DNA of 64,000 nucleotides, from positions 558,001 to 622,000 of the forward strand of contig NZ_SODF01000002.1 in assembly GCF_004365875.1 (NCBI RefSeq), read 5' to 3'. A model generated the notes under the pieces. It was not told the origin of the DNA, made no database searches, and saw only the letters and a program-made list of their open reading frames with translations. This document shows, piece after piece, positions 24,993-34,494 of the stretch. A program made the translations under genes and the position numbers. Source of the DNA: Kribbella kalugense (GTDB lineage: Bacteria; Actinomycetota; Actinomycetes; Propionibacteriales; Kribbellaceae). Within the stretch, counting starts at the first letter, position 1; every line of letters starts with the position of its first letter.

Positions 24993-25700
24993 ATGACCAC
25001 GACACTCATCACTGGAGCGAACAGAGGCCTCGGTTACGAGACCGCCCGCCGGCTGATCGAGGCCGGACACACCGTCTACATCGGTGCCCGCGACCCGGAG
25101 CGAGGCAAGCAGGCCGCCGCCGACCTCGGCGCGCACTACCTGACCTTGGACGTCACGAGCGACGAGTCCGTCGACGCGGCCGCCGAGCAGTTCGCGGCTG
25201 AGGCCGGCCAGCTCGACGTACTGATCAACAACGCGGGCATCCCGGGACCGCGTAAGGACGTCCGGGACTTGACCGCGGACGACTTCCACCAGGTGTTCGA
25301 CCTGAACGTGTACGGCCCGGTGCGGATGATCCGCCGATTCCTGCCGCTGCTCGAGCGCAGCGACAATCCTGTCGTCGTGAACGTGTCCAGCGGGCTCGGC
25401 TCGATCGCGACCTCCGTCGACCCGGCGGCGCACTCGGACGTCGTACCCGTCTGGGTGCCAGCTCCGGCGTACGGCGCCTCCAAGGCAGCGCTCAACATGC
25501 TGACCGTGCAGTACGCGCGCCAACTGCCGGACCTGCGGATCAACACCGTCGACCCCGGCTACACCGCAACCGACTTCAACGGCCGAACCGGCTACCAGAC
25601 CGTCGAGGAAGGCGCAGAGATCATCGTCCGCCTCGCCACCATCACCCCCGACGGCCCAACCGCCGAATACCTAAGCCTGCACGGCACCGTCCCCTGGTAA
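24993..25700 (+). CDS. Short-chain dehydrogenase/reductase
   Basis: 235 residues, ATG 24993 after GAGAGTGAAGG. Classical SDR: TGANRGLGYE is the TGxxxGxG cofactor loop, NNAG (VLINNAGIPGP) is the structural motif, NVSSGLGS holds the catalytic Ser, and YGASKAALN is the YxxxK catalytic pair. The acidic residue pattern after beta2 (GARDPERGKQAA) with Arg suggests NADP(H) preference. Similar proteins are carbonyl or oxidoreductase enzymes of undefined substrate. Expression is probably set by the divergent MmyB-like regulator. Confidence 0.9.
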   Translation: MTTTLITGANRGLGYETARRLIEAGHTVYIGARDPERGKQAAADLGAHYLTLDVTSDESVDAAAEQFAAEAGQLDVLINNAGIPGPRKDVRDLTADDFHQVFDLNVYGPVRMIRRFLPLLERSDNPVVVNVSSGLGSIATSVDPAAHSDVVPVWVPAPAYGASKAALNMLTVQYARQLPDLRINTVDPGYTATDFNGRTGYQTVEEGAEIIVRLATITPDGPTAEYLSLHGTVPW

Positions 25701-25724
25701 GGACCGAGGAAATCCAACTGGCTA

Positions 25725-26396
25725 CTAATCTCCAGCGTGCCCCTGTCGACCGCCCGGGGCAACGATGCCGTTGATGAGTACGTCCGCGACCGCCTCGGCG
25801 TGGGCCTGGATCTGGGCCTGGTTCGGCCGGACCGGCGCCCCGAGCAGCATCGCCTCGACCGGCCGGGAGTACGGCGCTCCGCCGCCGGCCACCAGCAGGA
25901 AGTGCAAGGTCGCGTACGGAATCGGACGGATCCGTCCGGTCTCGACCAGGCGCGCCAGCAACTGCTCGACGCCCGGACGCAGCGGGCTGACGAAACGCTC
26001 GAACACGAACCGCACCCGCGGGCTGTCGATCGCGCCCTCATGCTCCATGATCCGCTGCACCTGCGGGTGCGCGGCGGTGAACAGCACCTGCCGGATGATC
26101 CCCTCGCGCAGCGCTTCGAGGTCATCGACGGCCGGAGTATGAGCGACCTGCTCCCACGACCGCTCGACCTCGGTCAGGGCATGCTCAATGGCCGCGAACC
26201 ACAGCCCTTCCTTCGACCCGAAGCGCGCGGTCAGCAACGCATGGCTCACTCCCAACCGCCGGCTGAGCTCCCGCACCGACGTGCCGTCGTACCCGTTCTC
26301 GGCAAAAGCCTCGAGCGCCCCCGACAACAGCCTCGCCACGTCGAGTTCTTGGCCGGCGCGCGGACGACCCCGCCCACGCACAGGAGGTGTCGTCAT
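25725..26396 (-). CDS. TetR family transcriptional regulator
   Basis: 223 residues. Begins with a Pro/Arg-rich tail (MTTPPVRGRGRPRAG) and the TetR N-terminal helix-turn-helix: LLSGALEAFAENGYDGTSVRELSRRLGVSHALLTARFGSKEGL spans about residues 24-66. The C-terminal ligand domain has no assigned family that I recognise. A 15-bp perfect palindrome at 26406-26420, 10 bp before the start codon, is a candidate autoregulatory operator. The gene is convergent with the SDR gene (24 bp apart) and lies 54 bp downstream of sdaA on the same strand. Confidence 0.87.
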   Translation of the reverse strand: MTTPPVRGRGRPRAGQELDVARLLSGALEAFAENGYDGTSVRELSRRLGVSHALLTARFGSKEGLWFAAIEHALTEVERSWEQVAHTPAVDDLEALREGIIRQVLFTAAHPQVQRIMEHEGAIDSPRVRFVFERFVSPLRPGVEQLLARLVETGRIRPIPYATLHFLLVAGGGAPYSRPVEAMLLGAPVRPNQAQIQAHAEAVADVLINGIVAPGGRQGHAGD

Positions 26397-26405
26397 CCGC
26401 CCGCC

Positions 26406-26420
26406 TTCCGGTCACCGGAA
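26406..26420. promoter_or_regulatory. Palindrome, candidate TetR operator
   Basis: TTCCGGTCACCGGAA is a perfect 15-bp palindrome centred on C26413. It sits immediately before the TetR start at 26396, next to an AT-rich patch (26434-26443) that may hold the promoter. Confidence 0.5.
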
Positions 26421-26450
26421 ATGTCCAGCTGACCAATTATTTTAGGCCAG

Positions 26451-27824
<1,374 letters not shown>

Positions 27825-27891
27825 CGTGTGGAGGTTCCTTCCGGTCGCCGTTGACCGATTGGTGTCCTCCCCGCTCTGTTGGACCCGACGT

Positions 27892-27990
27892 CCTCCAGAG
27901 ATGCCTCACCCGCGCGGTGAAGGTGCCTGAGAGATTCTTGGGGAGAGTTGCTCCTACGGCGCCCAGGTCACGCCTGGGGCTCTCCCGCAC
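27892..27990 (-). promoter_or_regulatory. Glycine riboswitch (single aptamer) upstream of sdaA
   Basis: Read on the minus strand, the order is CGGGAGAG (27981-27988), a hairpin CCCAGGC/GCCTGGG type stem, GCCGTAGGAGCAA (27960-27948), CTCTCCCC, ATCTCTCAGGCACC (27935-27922), GCGGGTGAGGCA and TCTCTGGAGG (27901-27892). The GCCGNAGGRGCAA and CTCTCAGGCA cores with closing GAGAG/CTCT pairings are the glycine aptamer signature. Only one aptamer is seen. Between it and the start codon, two GAGGAC copies (27897-27892 and 27870-27865 area) flank a GGGTCC that could pair with either, a likely expression switch. Glycine sensing by sdaA leaders is known in Actinobacteria. Confidence 0.88.
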
Positions 27991-28151
27991 GGGTTCATGC
28001 GGCTGTTGAATTGAGTGACGGTCTGGACGGTACGGCGGTCTTCGGTACGCCGTCAATCCGGCCACCCCGAACGTCCCCCACGCTTCGATCGGGGTTCACG
28101 CGGGGCTCGTCCCTGATGCCCTCAGCAAGCGATTGCCGAAGGATCGAGGAC

Positions 28152-29570
28152 ATGACGTTCATCCAACGCGCCCTCACCGGCGCTGTAGTTCTCGGCGTCG
28201 CCTCCGCCGGAATCACCACCATCCCCGCATCGGCGACCACTCCGCGAGTGCACTGGACCGACTGCAAACCGGAGGGCAAGGACGACCCCGCCAAGGTGAA
28301 GGGCTCGCAGTGCGCGACGCTCCGCCTGCCGGTCGACTGGCGCGACCCCGGTGGACCCACGTTCGACCTCGCGATCGCCCGGCGTACGGCGAAGGTCCCG
28401 AGCGAACGCGTGGGCGTTCTGGTCTTCGGCCCGGGTGGTCCCGGCGACTCCGGCGTCGACCGGATCAAGACCGGGATGAGCCGGTTCAGCGCGAACCTGC
28501 AGGACCGCTTCGACATCGTCAGCTTCGACCCGCGTGGCATCGCGCGCAGCAACCCGGTGCAGTGCTCGGCCGCTCTGCTCGCCAAGCAGCCGTCGCCGAT
28601 CATCACCAGCAACGCCGACTTCCGCGCGACGATCAGCTACAACCGGCAGCTCGCCGCGGACTGCCGCGAGAACACCGGCCCGCTGTACGACCACATCGAC
28701 ACCTGGCAGACGGTGCGCGACGTCGACGCGGTACGCCGGGCGCTCGGTGAGTCCACGATCTCGTTCCACGGCAGCTCGTACGGCACGGTGCTCGGGGCGC
28801 AGTACGCCGAGACGTACCCGCAGCGGGTTCGCGCGATGGTGCTGGAGAGTGTGAGCGACCACAGTTCGCCGTCGACCCGGGCCTTCCTCGACGACCAGGC
28901 GTCCGCGTCGCAGGACTCGTTCGACGAGTTCGTGAAGTGGTGCGACGCGACGGCGAGCTGTTCGCTGCACGGTCGCGATATCCACGCCCTGTGGGCCGAT
29001 CTGCTCGCGCGTTCGGCGGATCCGTTCAAGCTGAGCTTCACGGTGTTCAGGATGCTCTACGACCCGAAGTGGTCCGCGCTCGCCGACATGCTGGAAGAGC
29101 AGGCCACTGCGTCAACTGAGGCGACGCCGACCGGACTGGCGCCGAATCCGCTGGCTGTGTTCTGCCAGGACTGGAACCTTCCGGTCAAGGACTACCGCGA
29201 GTACGCCGCCCACCTGCAGCGGCTCGCGCGCAACAACCCGGACATGCGCTACCCCGGTCAGCTGATGGCGGTCTCGATGTGTCTCGGTGCACCGAAGGCG
29301 AACAACCCGCAGCACGTGCTGAAGGTCCGCGGGCTGAAGACGCCGGTGCTGCTCGCCAACGCGATCCACGACCCGGCGACCGGCTACAACTGGGCACAGA
29401 GTGTCCAGCGTCAGCTCGGCCGGTCCGGCGTACTGCTGACGTACGAAGGCTGGGGACACGGCAGCTACAACAGCAGCCCGTGCATGCAGAGCACGATCGA
29501 CAACTACCTGATCGCGCGCAACGTGCCGGAGCGTGGCAGCAGCTGTGCCGCAGTACCACCAGTCGGCTGA
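28152..29570 (+). CDS. Secreted alpha/beta hydrolase, tripeptidyl aminopeptidase (TAP) type
   Basis: 472 residues from the ATG at 28152 (GAGG a few bases upstream). Signal peptide MTFIQRALTGAVVLGVASAG with cleavage near PASA-T. Typical S33 features: VFGPGGPGDSGVD oxyanion segment, DPRGIARSNPVQC, the nucleophile elbow FHGSSYGTVLGAQYA, and a C-terminal TAP-like domain with LLANAIHDPATGYNWA (catalytic Asp) and YEGWGHGSYN (catalytic His). Family members remove tripeptides or act on proline-containing or hydrophobic peptides outside the cell. It is next to an aminopeptidase P and the oxoproline/hydroxyproline genes, which fits peptide scavenging. Confidence 0.87.
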   Translation: MTFIQRALTGAVVLGVASAGITTIPASATTPRVHWTDCKPEGKDDPAKVKGSQCATLRLPVDWRDPGGPTFDLAIARRTAKVPSERVGVLVFGPGGPGDSGVDRIKTGMSRFSANLQDRFDIVSFDPRGIARSNPVQCSAALLAKQPSPIITSNADFRATISYNRQLAADCRENTGPLYDHIDTWQTVRDVDAVRRALGESTISFHGSSYGTVLGAQYAETYPQRVRAMVLESVSDHSSPSTRAFLDDQASASQDSFDEFVKWCDATASCSLHGRDIHALWADLLARSADPFKLSFTVFRMLYDPKWSALADMLEEQATASTEATPTGLAPNPLAVFCQDWNLPVKDYREYAAHLQRLARNNPDMRYPGQLMAVSMCLGAPKANNPQHVLKVRGLKTPVLLANAIHDPATGYNWAQSVQRQLGRSGVLLTYEGWGHGSYNSSPCMQSTIDNYLIARNVPERGSSCAAVPPVG

Positions 29571-29571
29571 C

Positions 29572-29799
29572 TCAGACCGGTACGCCGGTGATGTCGAGAA
29601 CGCGGTCGAGGTGGTCGCCACGGACCAGCCGGCCGGACATCAGCCGGAGCTCGGCGCAGGCAGTCTGTAGCGCCTGCGTCTGCGTCCGGCAGTTGTCGAC
29701 GTACCAGAACGGGTCGTCGGGCTGCGGATCGTCGGCGTCGTCGATGTCGGCGTACCAGCGCCGGTTTCCGCAGTGAACTACACGCACCTTGAGATTCAT
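29572..29799 (-). CDS. Small hypothetical protein
   Basis: 75 residues from the ATG at 29799, with GGGGAG about 10 nt upstream. The sequence is acidic with several aromatics (MNLKVRVVHCGNRRWYADID, then DPFWYVDNCRTQTQALQTA). It has two Cys and a predicted beta-beta-alpha shape. No membrane segment and no recognised family. Its stop is 1 nt from that of the convergent hydrolase. Read-through upstream to 29895 gives Arg/Pro-rich sequence and is not believed. Confidence 0.5.
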   Translation of the reverse strand: MNLKVRVVHCGNRRWYADIDDADDPQPDDPFWYVDNCRTQTQALQTACAELRLMSGRLVRGDHLDRVLDITGVPV

Positions 29800-29857
29800 G
29801 CTGACTACTCCCCGTACCCGGGGATCCTGGGTCCCCCCTGGCCCCAGCCGGGGCCGC

Positions 29858-29908
29858 CTCGGCCTGGCGCGTGGTTCGCGGCCCCCCACAGCCACGCGCC
29901 GGGCCGAG
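29858..29908 (-). terminator. Long GC hairpin downstream of aminopeptidase P
   Basis: Arms 29858-29874 and 29892-29908 are complementary over 17 bp with one G-T wobble and a 17-nt loop. On the minus strand it follows the aminopeptidase P stop by 72 bp and precedes the small gene at 29799. This fits a T-less actinobacterial terminator. The rest of the 180-bp spacer shows no gene. Confidence 0.5.
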
Positions 29909-29980
29909 TGCGACCCTCCCCCGCTCTGTACATCGTGCGGCAGGCGGGAATGTTACTGCTTGTGACGGGGTAACTTTGCG

Positions 29981-31414
29981 CTAGCGGGAGTCACCAAGGT
30001 GTGAGCGGGTCCACTGCTCCAGCCCGTCGGTAGTGATCGGCAGATCCTCGGTCAGAATCTCCAGCCGGTCCGGGTGTACGACGACGTTGTCCTCGATCCG
30101 GATGCCGATGCCGCGCAGCTCCGGCGGCACGGTCTCGTCGTTCGGGTGGAAGTACAGCCCGGGCTCGACCGCGAGCGCCATACCGGCCTCGATGGTGCCG
30201 GCGAAGTACGCCTCCGGCCGGGACGCGTCACAGTCGTGTACGTCGAGGCCGATGTAGTGACCGGTCCCGCAGACGATGTACCGGCGGTGCTGCTGACCGT
30301 CCGGGCCCAGCAGCTCGTCGAGCGACGCCTCGAGCACACCCCAGTCCCGCAGCCCTTCGGCCAACACCCGCAGCGCCTCGTACTGGAAGGCGCGGTACGG
30401 CGCTCCGACCTTGACGGCCTCGAGTGACGCGAGCTGCGCCTTGTGCACCAGGTCATGCACCTGCCGCTGCGCCGCGGTGTACTCACCGCTCGCCGGGAAC
30501 GTCCGGGTCACGTCGGCGGTGTACAAGGTGCGGGTCTCGACGCCGGCGTCGAGCAGGATCACGTCGCCCTCGTTCACCGCGCCGTCGTTGCGGACCCAGT
30601 GCAGCACCGGCGCGTGGTTGCCAGCAGCAACGATCGAGGCGTACCCGACGCCGTTGCCCGCGGTCCGCGCCCGCCGGTCGAAGGTGCCCTGCAGCCAGCG
30701 CTCACCGCCACCACGGATCGCCTCCGGCAGCTCGCGGGCCACGTCGCCGAACGCGAGCACGCTGGCCGCGACCGCCTCGCGCAGCTGGTCGAGCTCCCAG
30801 TCGTCCTTGATCCGGCGGAGCTCGGCGAGCGTCTGCCGGAGTGCGTTGCCGTCGGTGGGCGACGTCCGTACCAAGGCGTCCAGCATCGGCTCCACACCGG
30901 GGACCGACAGCATGAACGGGACCGCGCCACGGACCGCCGCCGGCAGTTCCTCGATCGGGCGGCAGGCGATCTGCAGCGCGTCCGACCAGTCCTTCAGCCC
31001 CGGCACCGGACCGATCCACAACTCGCCGTCGCGCGCGTTCGCGAAGAAGTCCGCCTCGTCCGGCCCGGCGGTCTCACGCAGATACAGCGTCGCGTCGCCG
31101 TCTCCAGAGATCACCAGTACGGCGCCCTCGGCCTGGCAACCGGTCAGCCAGACGAAGTCGCTGTCGGCGCGGAACTGGTAGTCGGTGTCGTTCGACCGGA
31201 CCGGCGCCCGGCCGGCCGCGAGCGCGATCCGCCGTCCTGGCAGCGCCGCGGCGAGCTTCCGCCGATGCGCCGCGGCCGCTTCGGCGAGCCCCTCCGGCAC
31301 CGAGACGGAGCGGTCCACCTGCCCCCAGCCACGCGAGATGAAGTCCCGGAACCCCTTGGCGTCGATGGGGCGGTACGACTTCGGCGTCTGGTCGGCCCGG
31401 GCGTCATCGGTCAT
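29981..31414 (-). CDS. Xaa-Pro aminopeptidase (aminopeptidase P, M24B)
   Basis: 477 residues from the ATG at 31414, with AAAGGGGAG 8 nt upstream; an upstream ATG at 31435 lacks this spacing. It removes the N-terminal residue from X-Pro peptides using a dinuclear metal centre. The N-terminal creatinase-like domain (FRADSDFVWLTGC, about 85-97) is followed by the pita-bread domain. All metal ligands are visible: Asp in ILLDAGVE, Asp in YTADVTRTFP, His in GTGHYIGLDVHD, Glu in AVEPGLY and Glu in GIRIEDNVVV. Probably cytoplasmic. It is transcribed away from pxpA, after the GntR gene, and supports the view of a proline-compound catabolic region. Confidence 0.92.
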   Translation of the reverse strand: MTDDARADQTPKSYRPIDAKGFRDFISRGWGQVDRSVSVPEGLAEAAAAHRRKLAAALPGRRIALAAGRAPVRSNDTDYQFRADSDFVWLTGCQAEGAVLVISGDGDATLYLRETAGPDEADFFANARDGELWIGPVPGLKDWSDALQIACRPIEELPAAVRGAVPFMLSVPGVEPMLDALVRTSPTDGNALRQTLAELRRIKDDWELDQLREAVAASVLAFGDVARELPEAIRGGGERWLQGTFDRRARTAGNGVGYASIVAAGNHAPVLHWVRNDGAVNEGDVILLDAGVETRTLYTADVTRTFPASGEYTAAQRQVHDLVHKAQLASLEAVKVGAPYRAFQYEALRVLAEGLRDWGVLEASLDELLGPDGQQHRRYIVCGTGHYIGLDVHDCDASRPEAYFAGTIEAGMALAVEPGLYFHPNDETVPPELRGIGIRIEDNVVVHPDRLEILTEDLPITTDGLEQWTRSHLGDSR

Positions 31415-31492
31415 GAGCTGTGCTCCCCTTTGCAACTGACGGTTTCACTCATCAACTCAGGTTTCTGTCGGGGTTCGCAAGCCCTTATCCGG

Positions 31493-32215
31493 CTATCGCG
31501 CGCGGAAGGCCGCGAGGATGGCTTGCTCGGAGTGGAGCAGGTACTCGTAGAGGTCGGTCGCGGCCTCGTCGTACTTGCGAGCCTCGAGGAGCTCGAACAG
31601 CGCGCGGTTCCGCTCGATGTAGGGCTCATGTAGTTCGCGTGGCGTCGCGATCACGTGGAAAAGGAGTCGTAGCTCCGCGAGCAGTCGACCCGTCATCGCG
31701 TCCATTCGCGAGCTGTCGGCCAGACCGATCAGGTGCTGATGGAAGCGCATGTTCGCCGTACCGACCGCCGGCCATCGGTCCGCGCGAGCGGCTGCCTCGG
31801 CGGCCTCGACGTCGTCCTGCAGCGGCTCCAGGCGGCTCGCCGGCAGTTCCGGGTCGCGGTCGGCAAGACCGCGGACAACGTCCACCTCGAGGACCCGGCG
31901 GAGCCGGTACAGGTCGACCACGTCATGCTCGTCCAGCTCCGGTACGAACACTCCACGGTGCAGCTTGTAGACCAGCAGCCCTTCGTGAGTCAGCAGCCGG
32001 AAGGCCTCGCGCAACGTGTTCCGGCTGACCTCCAGGACCTCGGTCAGCTCGACTTCGGAGAGCTGGGCGCCGGGCGGCAGCGCACCTTCGGTAATACTGC
32101 GGCGCAGGATGTCCGCGGCCCGCTCGGCCGAGCTGCTGCGGTCCAGTCGCGCGACGTCGGCCGCGACGGTCCGCAGCCAGGCCTGCCGTTCGGTCTCGCC
32201 CCCACCCGTACTCAT
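31493..32215 (-). CDS. GntR family (FCD/FadR-type) regulator
   Basis: 240 residues from the ATG at 32215. Winged helix at about residues 30-95 (ADILRRSITEGALPPGAQL, then LTEVLEVSRNTLREAFRLL). FCD ligand domain at about 105-235 with RRVLEVDVVRGL, the metal-binding His in NMRFHQHLIGLA and the terminal HSEQAILAAF. FCD proteins usually sense carboxylates. Divergent from pxpABC, with a perfect 17-bp operator-like palindrome at 32270-32286 inside the pxpA promoter. The likely effector is 5-oxoproline or a related compound (inference). It lies 78 bp upstream of aminopeptidase P on the same strand. Confidence 0.88.
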   Translation of the reverse strand: MSTGGGETERQAWLRTVAADVARLDRSSSAERAADILRRSITEGALPPGAQLSEVELTEVLEVSRNTLREAFRLLTHEGLLVYKLHRGVFVPELDEHDVVDLYRLRRVLEVDVVRGLADRDPELPASRLEPLQDDVEAAEAAARADRWPAVGTANMRFHQHLIGLADSSRMDAMTGRLLAELRLLFHVIATPRELHEPYIERNRALFELLEARKYDEAATDLYEYLLHSEQAILAAFRAR

Positions 32216-32264
32216 CTCCGCATCATCCCGCACCGGAGGGACGAGGAAAAGTAGAACAAGCCTC

Positions 32265-32292
32265 TTGCAGGATTGTTGAACAATCCTTACGC
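32265..32292 (+). promoter_or_regulatory. pxpA promoter overlapped by GntR-type palindrome
   Basis: GGATTGTT-G-AACAATCC at 32270-32286 is a perfect 17-bp palindrome. Its TTGTTGAACAA core matches sites of FCD-type GntR regulators. It fills the spacer between a -35-like TTGCAG (32265-32270) and a -10-like TTACGC (32287-32292), 16 bp apart. Transcription would start close to the pxpA ATG at 32301, giving a nearly leaderless message. Confidence 0.65.
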
Positions 32293-32300
32293 TCAAGTGC

Positions 32301-33053
32301 ATGGATCTCAACGCGGATCTGGGTGAAGGATTCGGTTCCTGGTCGGTGGGTGACGACTCGGCGCTGCTCGACGTCGTGACGAGCGCGAACGTGGCCTGCG
32401 GGTTCCACGCCGGCGATCCGTCGATCATGCGGCGGGTGACGGCCGAGGCGGTCGAGCGCGGGGTCGCGATCGGGGCGCATGTCGGGTACGCCGACAAGGC
32501 GGGCTTCGGACGGCGATTCGTGGACATCGAGCCAGCCGCGCTGCGGGACGAGGTGGTCTACCAGATCGGTGCGCTGGACGCGTTCGCCCGGATCGCTGGT
32601 GATCGGGTGCGGTACGTGAAGCCGCACGGCGCGCTGTACAACACGATCGGCCACCATCGCGAGCAGGCCGCCGCGGTTGTCGCGGCGGTTGCGGAGTACG
32701 ACAAGTCGCTTCCGGTGCTGGGGCTGCCTGGCTCTGCCTGGCTCGAGCTCGCGGCCGAGGCCGGTTTGTCCGCAGTACATGAGGCCTTTGCGGACCGTGC
32801 GTACACACCCTCTGGGACTTTGGTGTCGCGGCGCGAGGCCGGTTCCGTGCTGCACGATGCGGACGAGATCGCGGCCCGGTGTACGGCGATGGCGACCGGG
32901 CAGCCGATTCAGGACAACGCGGGTGGCTCGTTGGTGGTCGAGCCGGCGTCGATCTGCGTGCACGGCGACACCCCGGGCGCGGTCGACATCGCTCGGCGGG
33001 TGCGTGGTGCGTTGGAGGGAGCGGGCGTCATGTTGAGCCCGTTCACCGGCTGA
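32301..33053 (+). CDS. pxpA: 5-oxoprolinase subunit A (LamB/YcsF family)
   Basis: 250 residues. PxpA, B and C together hydrolyse 5-oxoproline (pyroglutamate) to glutamate with ATP. Diagnostic N-terminus [14 protein letters not shown], with [12 protein letters not shown] and [15 protein letters not shown]. Later [10 protein letters not shown] and [17 protein letters not shown] are conserved in LamB/YcsF proteins. Length is standard. There is no ribosome site, and the ATG lies about 9 nt after the -10-like element, so it is probably leaderless. It is first in the pxpABC operon; pxpB starts in its stop codon (TGATG). Confidence 0.95.
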   Translation: MDLNADLGEGFGSWSVGDDSALLDVVTSANVACGFHAGDPSIMRRVTAEAVERGVAIGAHVGYADKAGFGRRFVDIEPAALRDEVVYQIGALDAFARIAGDRVRYVKPHGALYNTIGHHREQAAAVVAAVAEYDKSLPVLGLPGSAWLELAAEAGLSAVHEAFADRAYTPSGTLVSRREAGSVLHDADEIAARCTAMATGQPIQDNAGGSLVVEPASICVHGDTPGAVDIARRVRGALEGAGVMLSPFTG

Positions 33054-33658
33054 TGCGGATCCTCCCGGCGGGTGATCGGGCGCTGCTGGTCGAGCTCGAC
33101 GATCTCGACGAGGTGATCGGGTACTACACCGCGCTCGCCGCGGATCCGCCGGCGGATGTGATCGACATCGTCCCGGCCGCGCGCACCGTGCTGGTCACCA
33201 CAACCGGCGACCTCGCCACCTTGTCGCGAACCCTGCACGATCTGACTCCCTCCGCCGACAGCCGGACAACCGGCGATCTCATCCACATCCCGGTGATCTA
33301 CGACGGTGCCGACCTGGGTGACGTCGCCGACCTCCTCGGCTGTAGCAAGGACGACGTGATCGGCCGCCACACCGCCGACGAGTGGACCGTCGCCTTCTGC
33401 GGCTTCGCCCCGGGATTCGGCTACCTGACGTCGGCCGGCGACTGGAACATCCCTCGCCGGTCATCACCCCGGACGAAGGTCCCCACCGGCGCGGTCGCGT
33501 TGGCCGGCGAGTTCAGCGGCGTCTACCCGCGCGAGTCCCCCGGTGGATGGCAGTTGATCGGCCGCACCACGGCGAAGATCTTCGACCAGGAACGCGATCC
33601 GGCCGCACTGTTCCATCCCGGCCGTAGGGTCCGATTCGTCGACGCGGGTCGTGGATGA
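33053..33658 (+). CDS. pxpB: 5-oxoprolinase subunit B (allophanate hydrolase subunit 1 family)
   Basis: 201 residues, ATG overlapping the pxpA stop by 1 base. [15 protein letters not shown] is the family start, and the core HTADEWTVAFCGFAPGFGYL, IPRRSSPRTKVPTGAVALAG and YPRESPGGWQLIGRT is very typical of KipI/PxpB. The protein forms a complex with PxpC in the ATP-dependent step of oxoproline opening. The next gene overlaps by 4 bp (ATGA), indicating translational coupling of all three subunits. Confidence 0.95.
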   Translation: MRILPAGDRALLVELDDLDEVIGYYTALAADPPADVIDIVPAARTVLVTTTGDLATLSRTLHDLTPSADSRTTGDLIHIPVIYDGADLGDVADLLGCSKDDVIGRHTADEWTVAFCGFAPGFGYLTSAGDWNIPRRSSPRTKVPTGAVALAGEFSGVYPRESPGGWQLIGRTTAKIFDQERDPAALFHPGRRVRFVDAGRG

Positions 33659-34494
33659 GCAGCCTGACCGTTCTCGAACCGGGGCCGTTGGCAACGATCC
33701 AGGACCGCGGACGAGCCGGCCAGGCAGCGCTCGGCGTACCGACCTCGGGGGCTTGCGACAGGGCGGCGTACGAGCTGGCGAATCGGTTGGTCGGCAATGC
33801 CGCCGGGGCTGCGGCGATCGAGGTGACGTTCGGCGGACTGGTCGTGCACGCCGACGTCGACCTCGTCGTCGCGATCACCGGCGCCCCGTGCACCGGCGTG
33901 CCTTTGAATGCTCCCGCCACGCTGCGGGCGGGACAACTGCTGCACCTCGGTGCACCGCTCACGGGTCTGCGGACGTACGTCGCCATCCGCGGCGGCGTCG
34001 ACGTACCGCCGGTCCTCGGCTCGCGCTCCACCGACCTGCTGTCCGGTCTCGGTCCTTCGCCGCTCGTCGCGAGCCAGACGGTTCCGATCGGTCGGCCGGT
34101 TGAGCCGATGCCTGGGGTCGATCTCGCTCCGGTCGCACATCCAGCCGGCGGCCAGGTCGTACTGCGGGTGACGCCGGGACCACGGCGGGACTGGTTCACC
34201 GATGCCGGATGGCAGGCCCTCGTCTCGCAGACCTACCAGGTCAGCAGCAATAGCAACCGCGTCGGCGTACGCCTCGACGGCACGCCCTTGGAACGCGCGC
34301 GGTCCGGCGAGCTGGCCAGCGAGGGCATGGCCCGCGGCGCCATCCAGATCCCACCCTCCGGCACCCCCGTCATCTTCCTGGCCGACCACCCCGTCACCGG
34401 CGGCTACCCAGTCATCGCGTACGTCGCCGACGCCGACCTGGACGCCTGCGCGCAGGTGCGGCCCGGCCAGCCGGTCCGTCTACTCGGTCTGTAG
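33655..34494 (+). CDS. pxpC: 5-oxoprolinase subunit C (biotin-dependent carboxyltransferase/KipA family)
   Basis: 279 residues, 4-bp overlap with pxpB. Start LTVLEPGPLATIQDRGRAG is the family signature, followed by GVPTSGACDRAAYELANRLVGN (in two parts), AIRGGVDVPPVLGSRSTDL and RVTPGPRRDWF. It lacks any biotin carrier. With PxpB it completes oxoprolinase. The 3' end overlaps the convergent GlxA-type regulator by 15 bp. Confidence 0.95.
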   Translation: MSSLTVLEPGPLATIQDRGRAGQAALGVPTSGACDRAAYELANRLVGNAAGAAAIEVTFGGLVVHADVDLVVAITGAPCTGVPLNAPATLRAGQLLHLGAPLTGLRTYVAIRGGVDVPPVLGSRSTDLLSGLGPSPLVASQTVPIGRPVEPMPGVDLAPVAHPAGGQVVLRVTPGPRRDWFTDAGWQALVSQTYQVSSNSNRVGVRLDGTPLERARSGELASEGMARGAIQIPPSGTPVIFLADHPVTGGYPVIAYVADADLDACAQVRPGQPVRLLGL

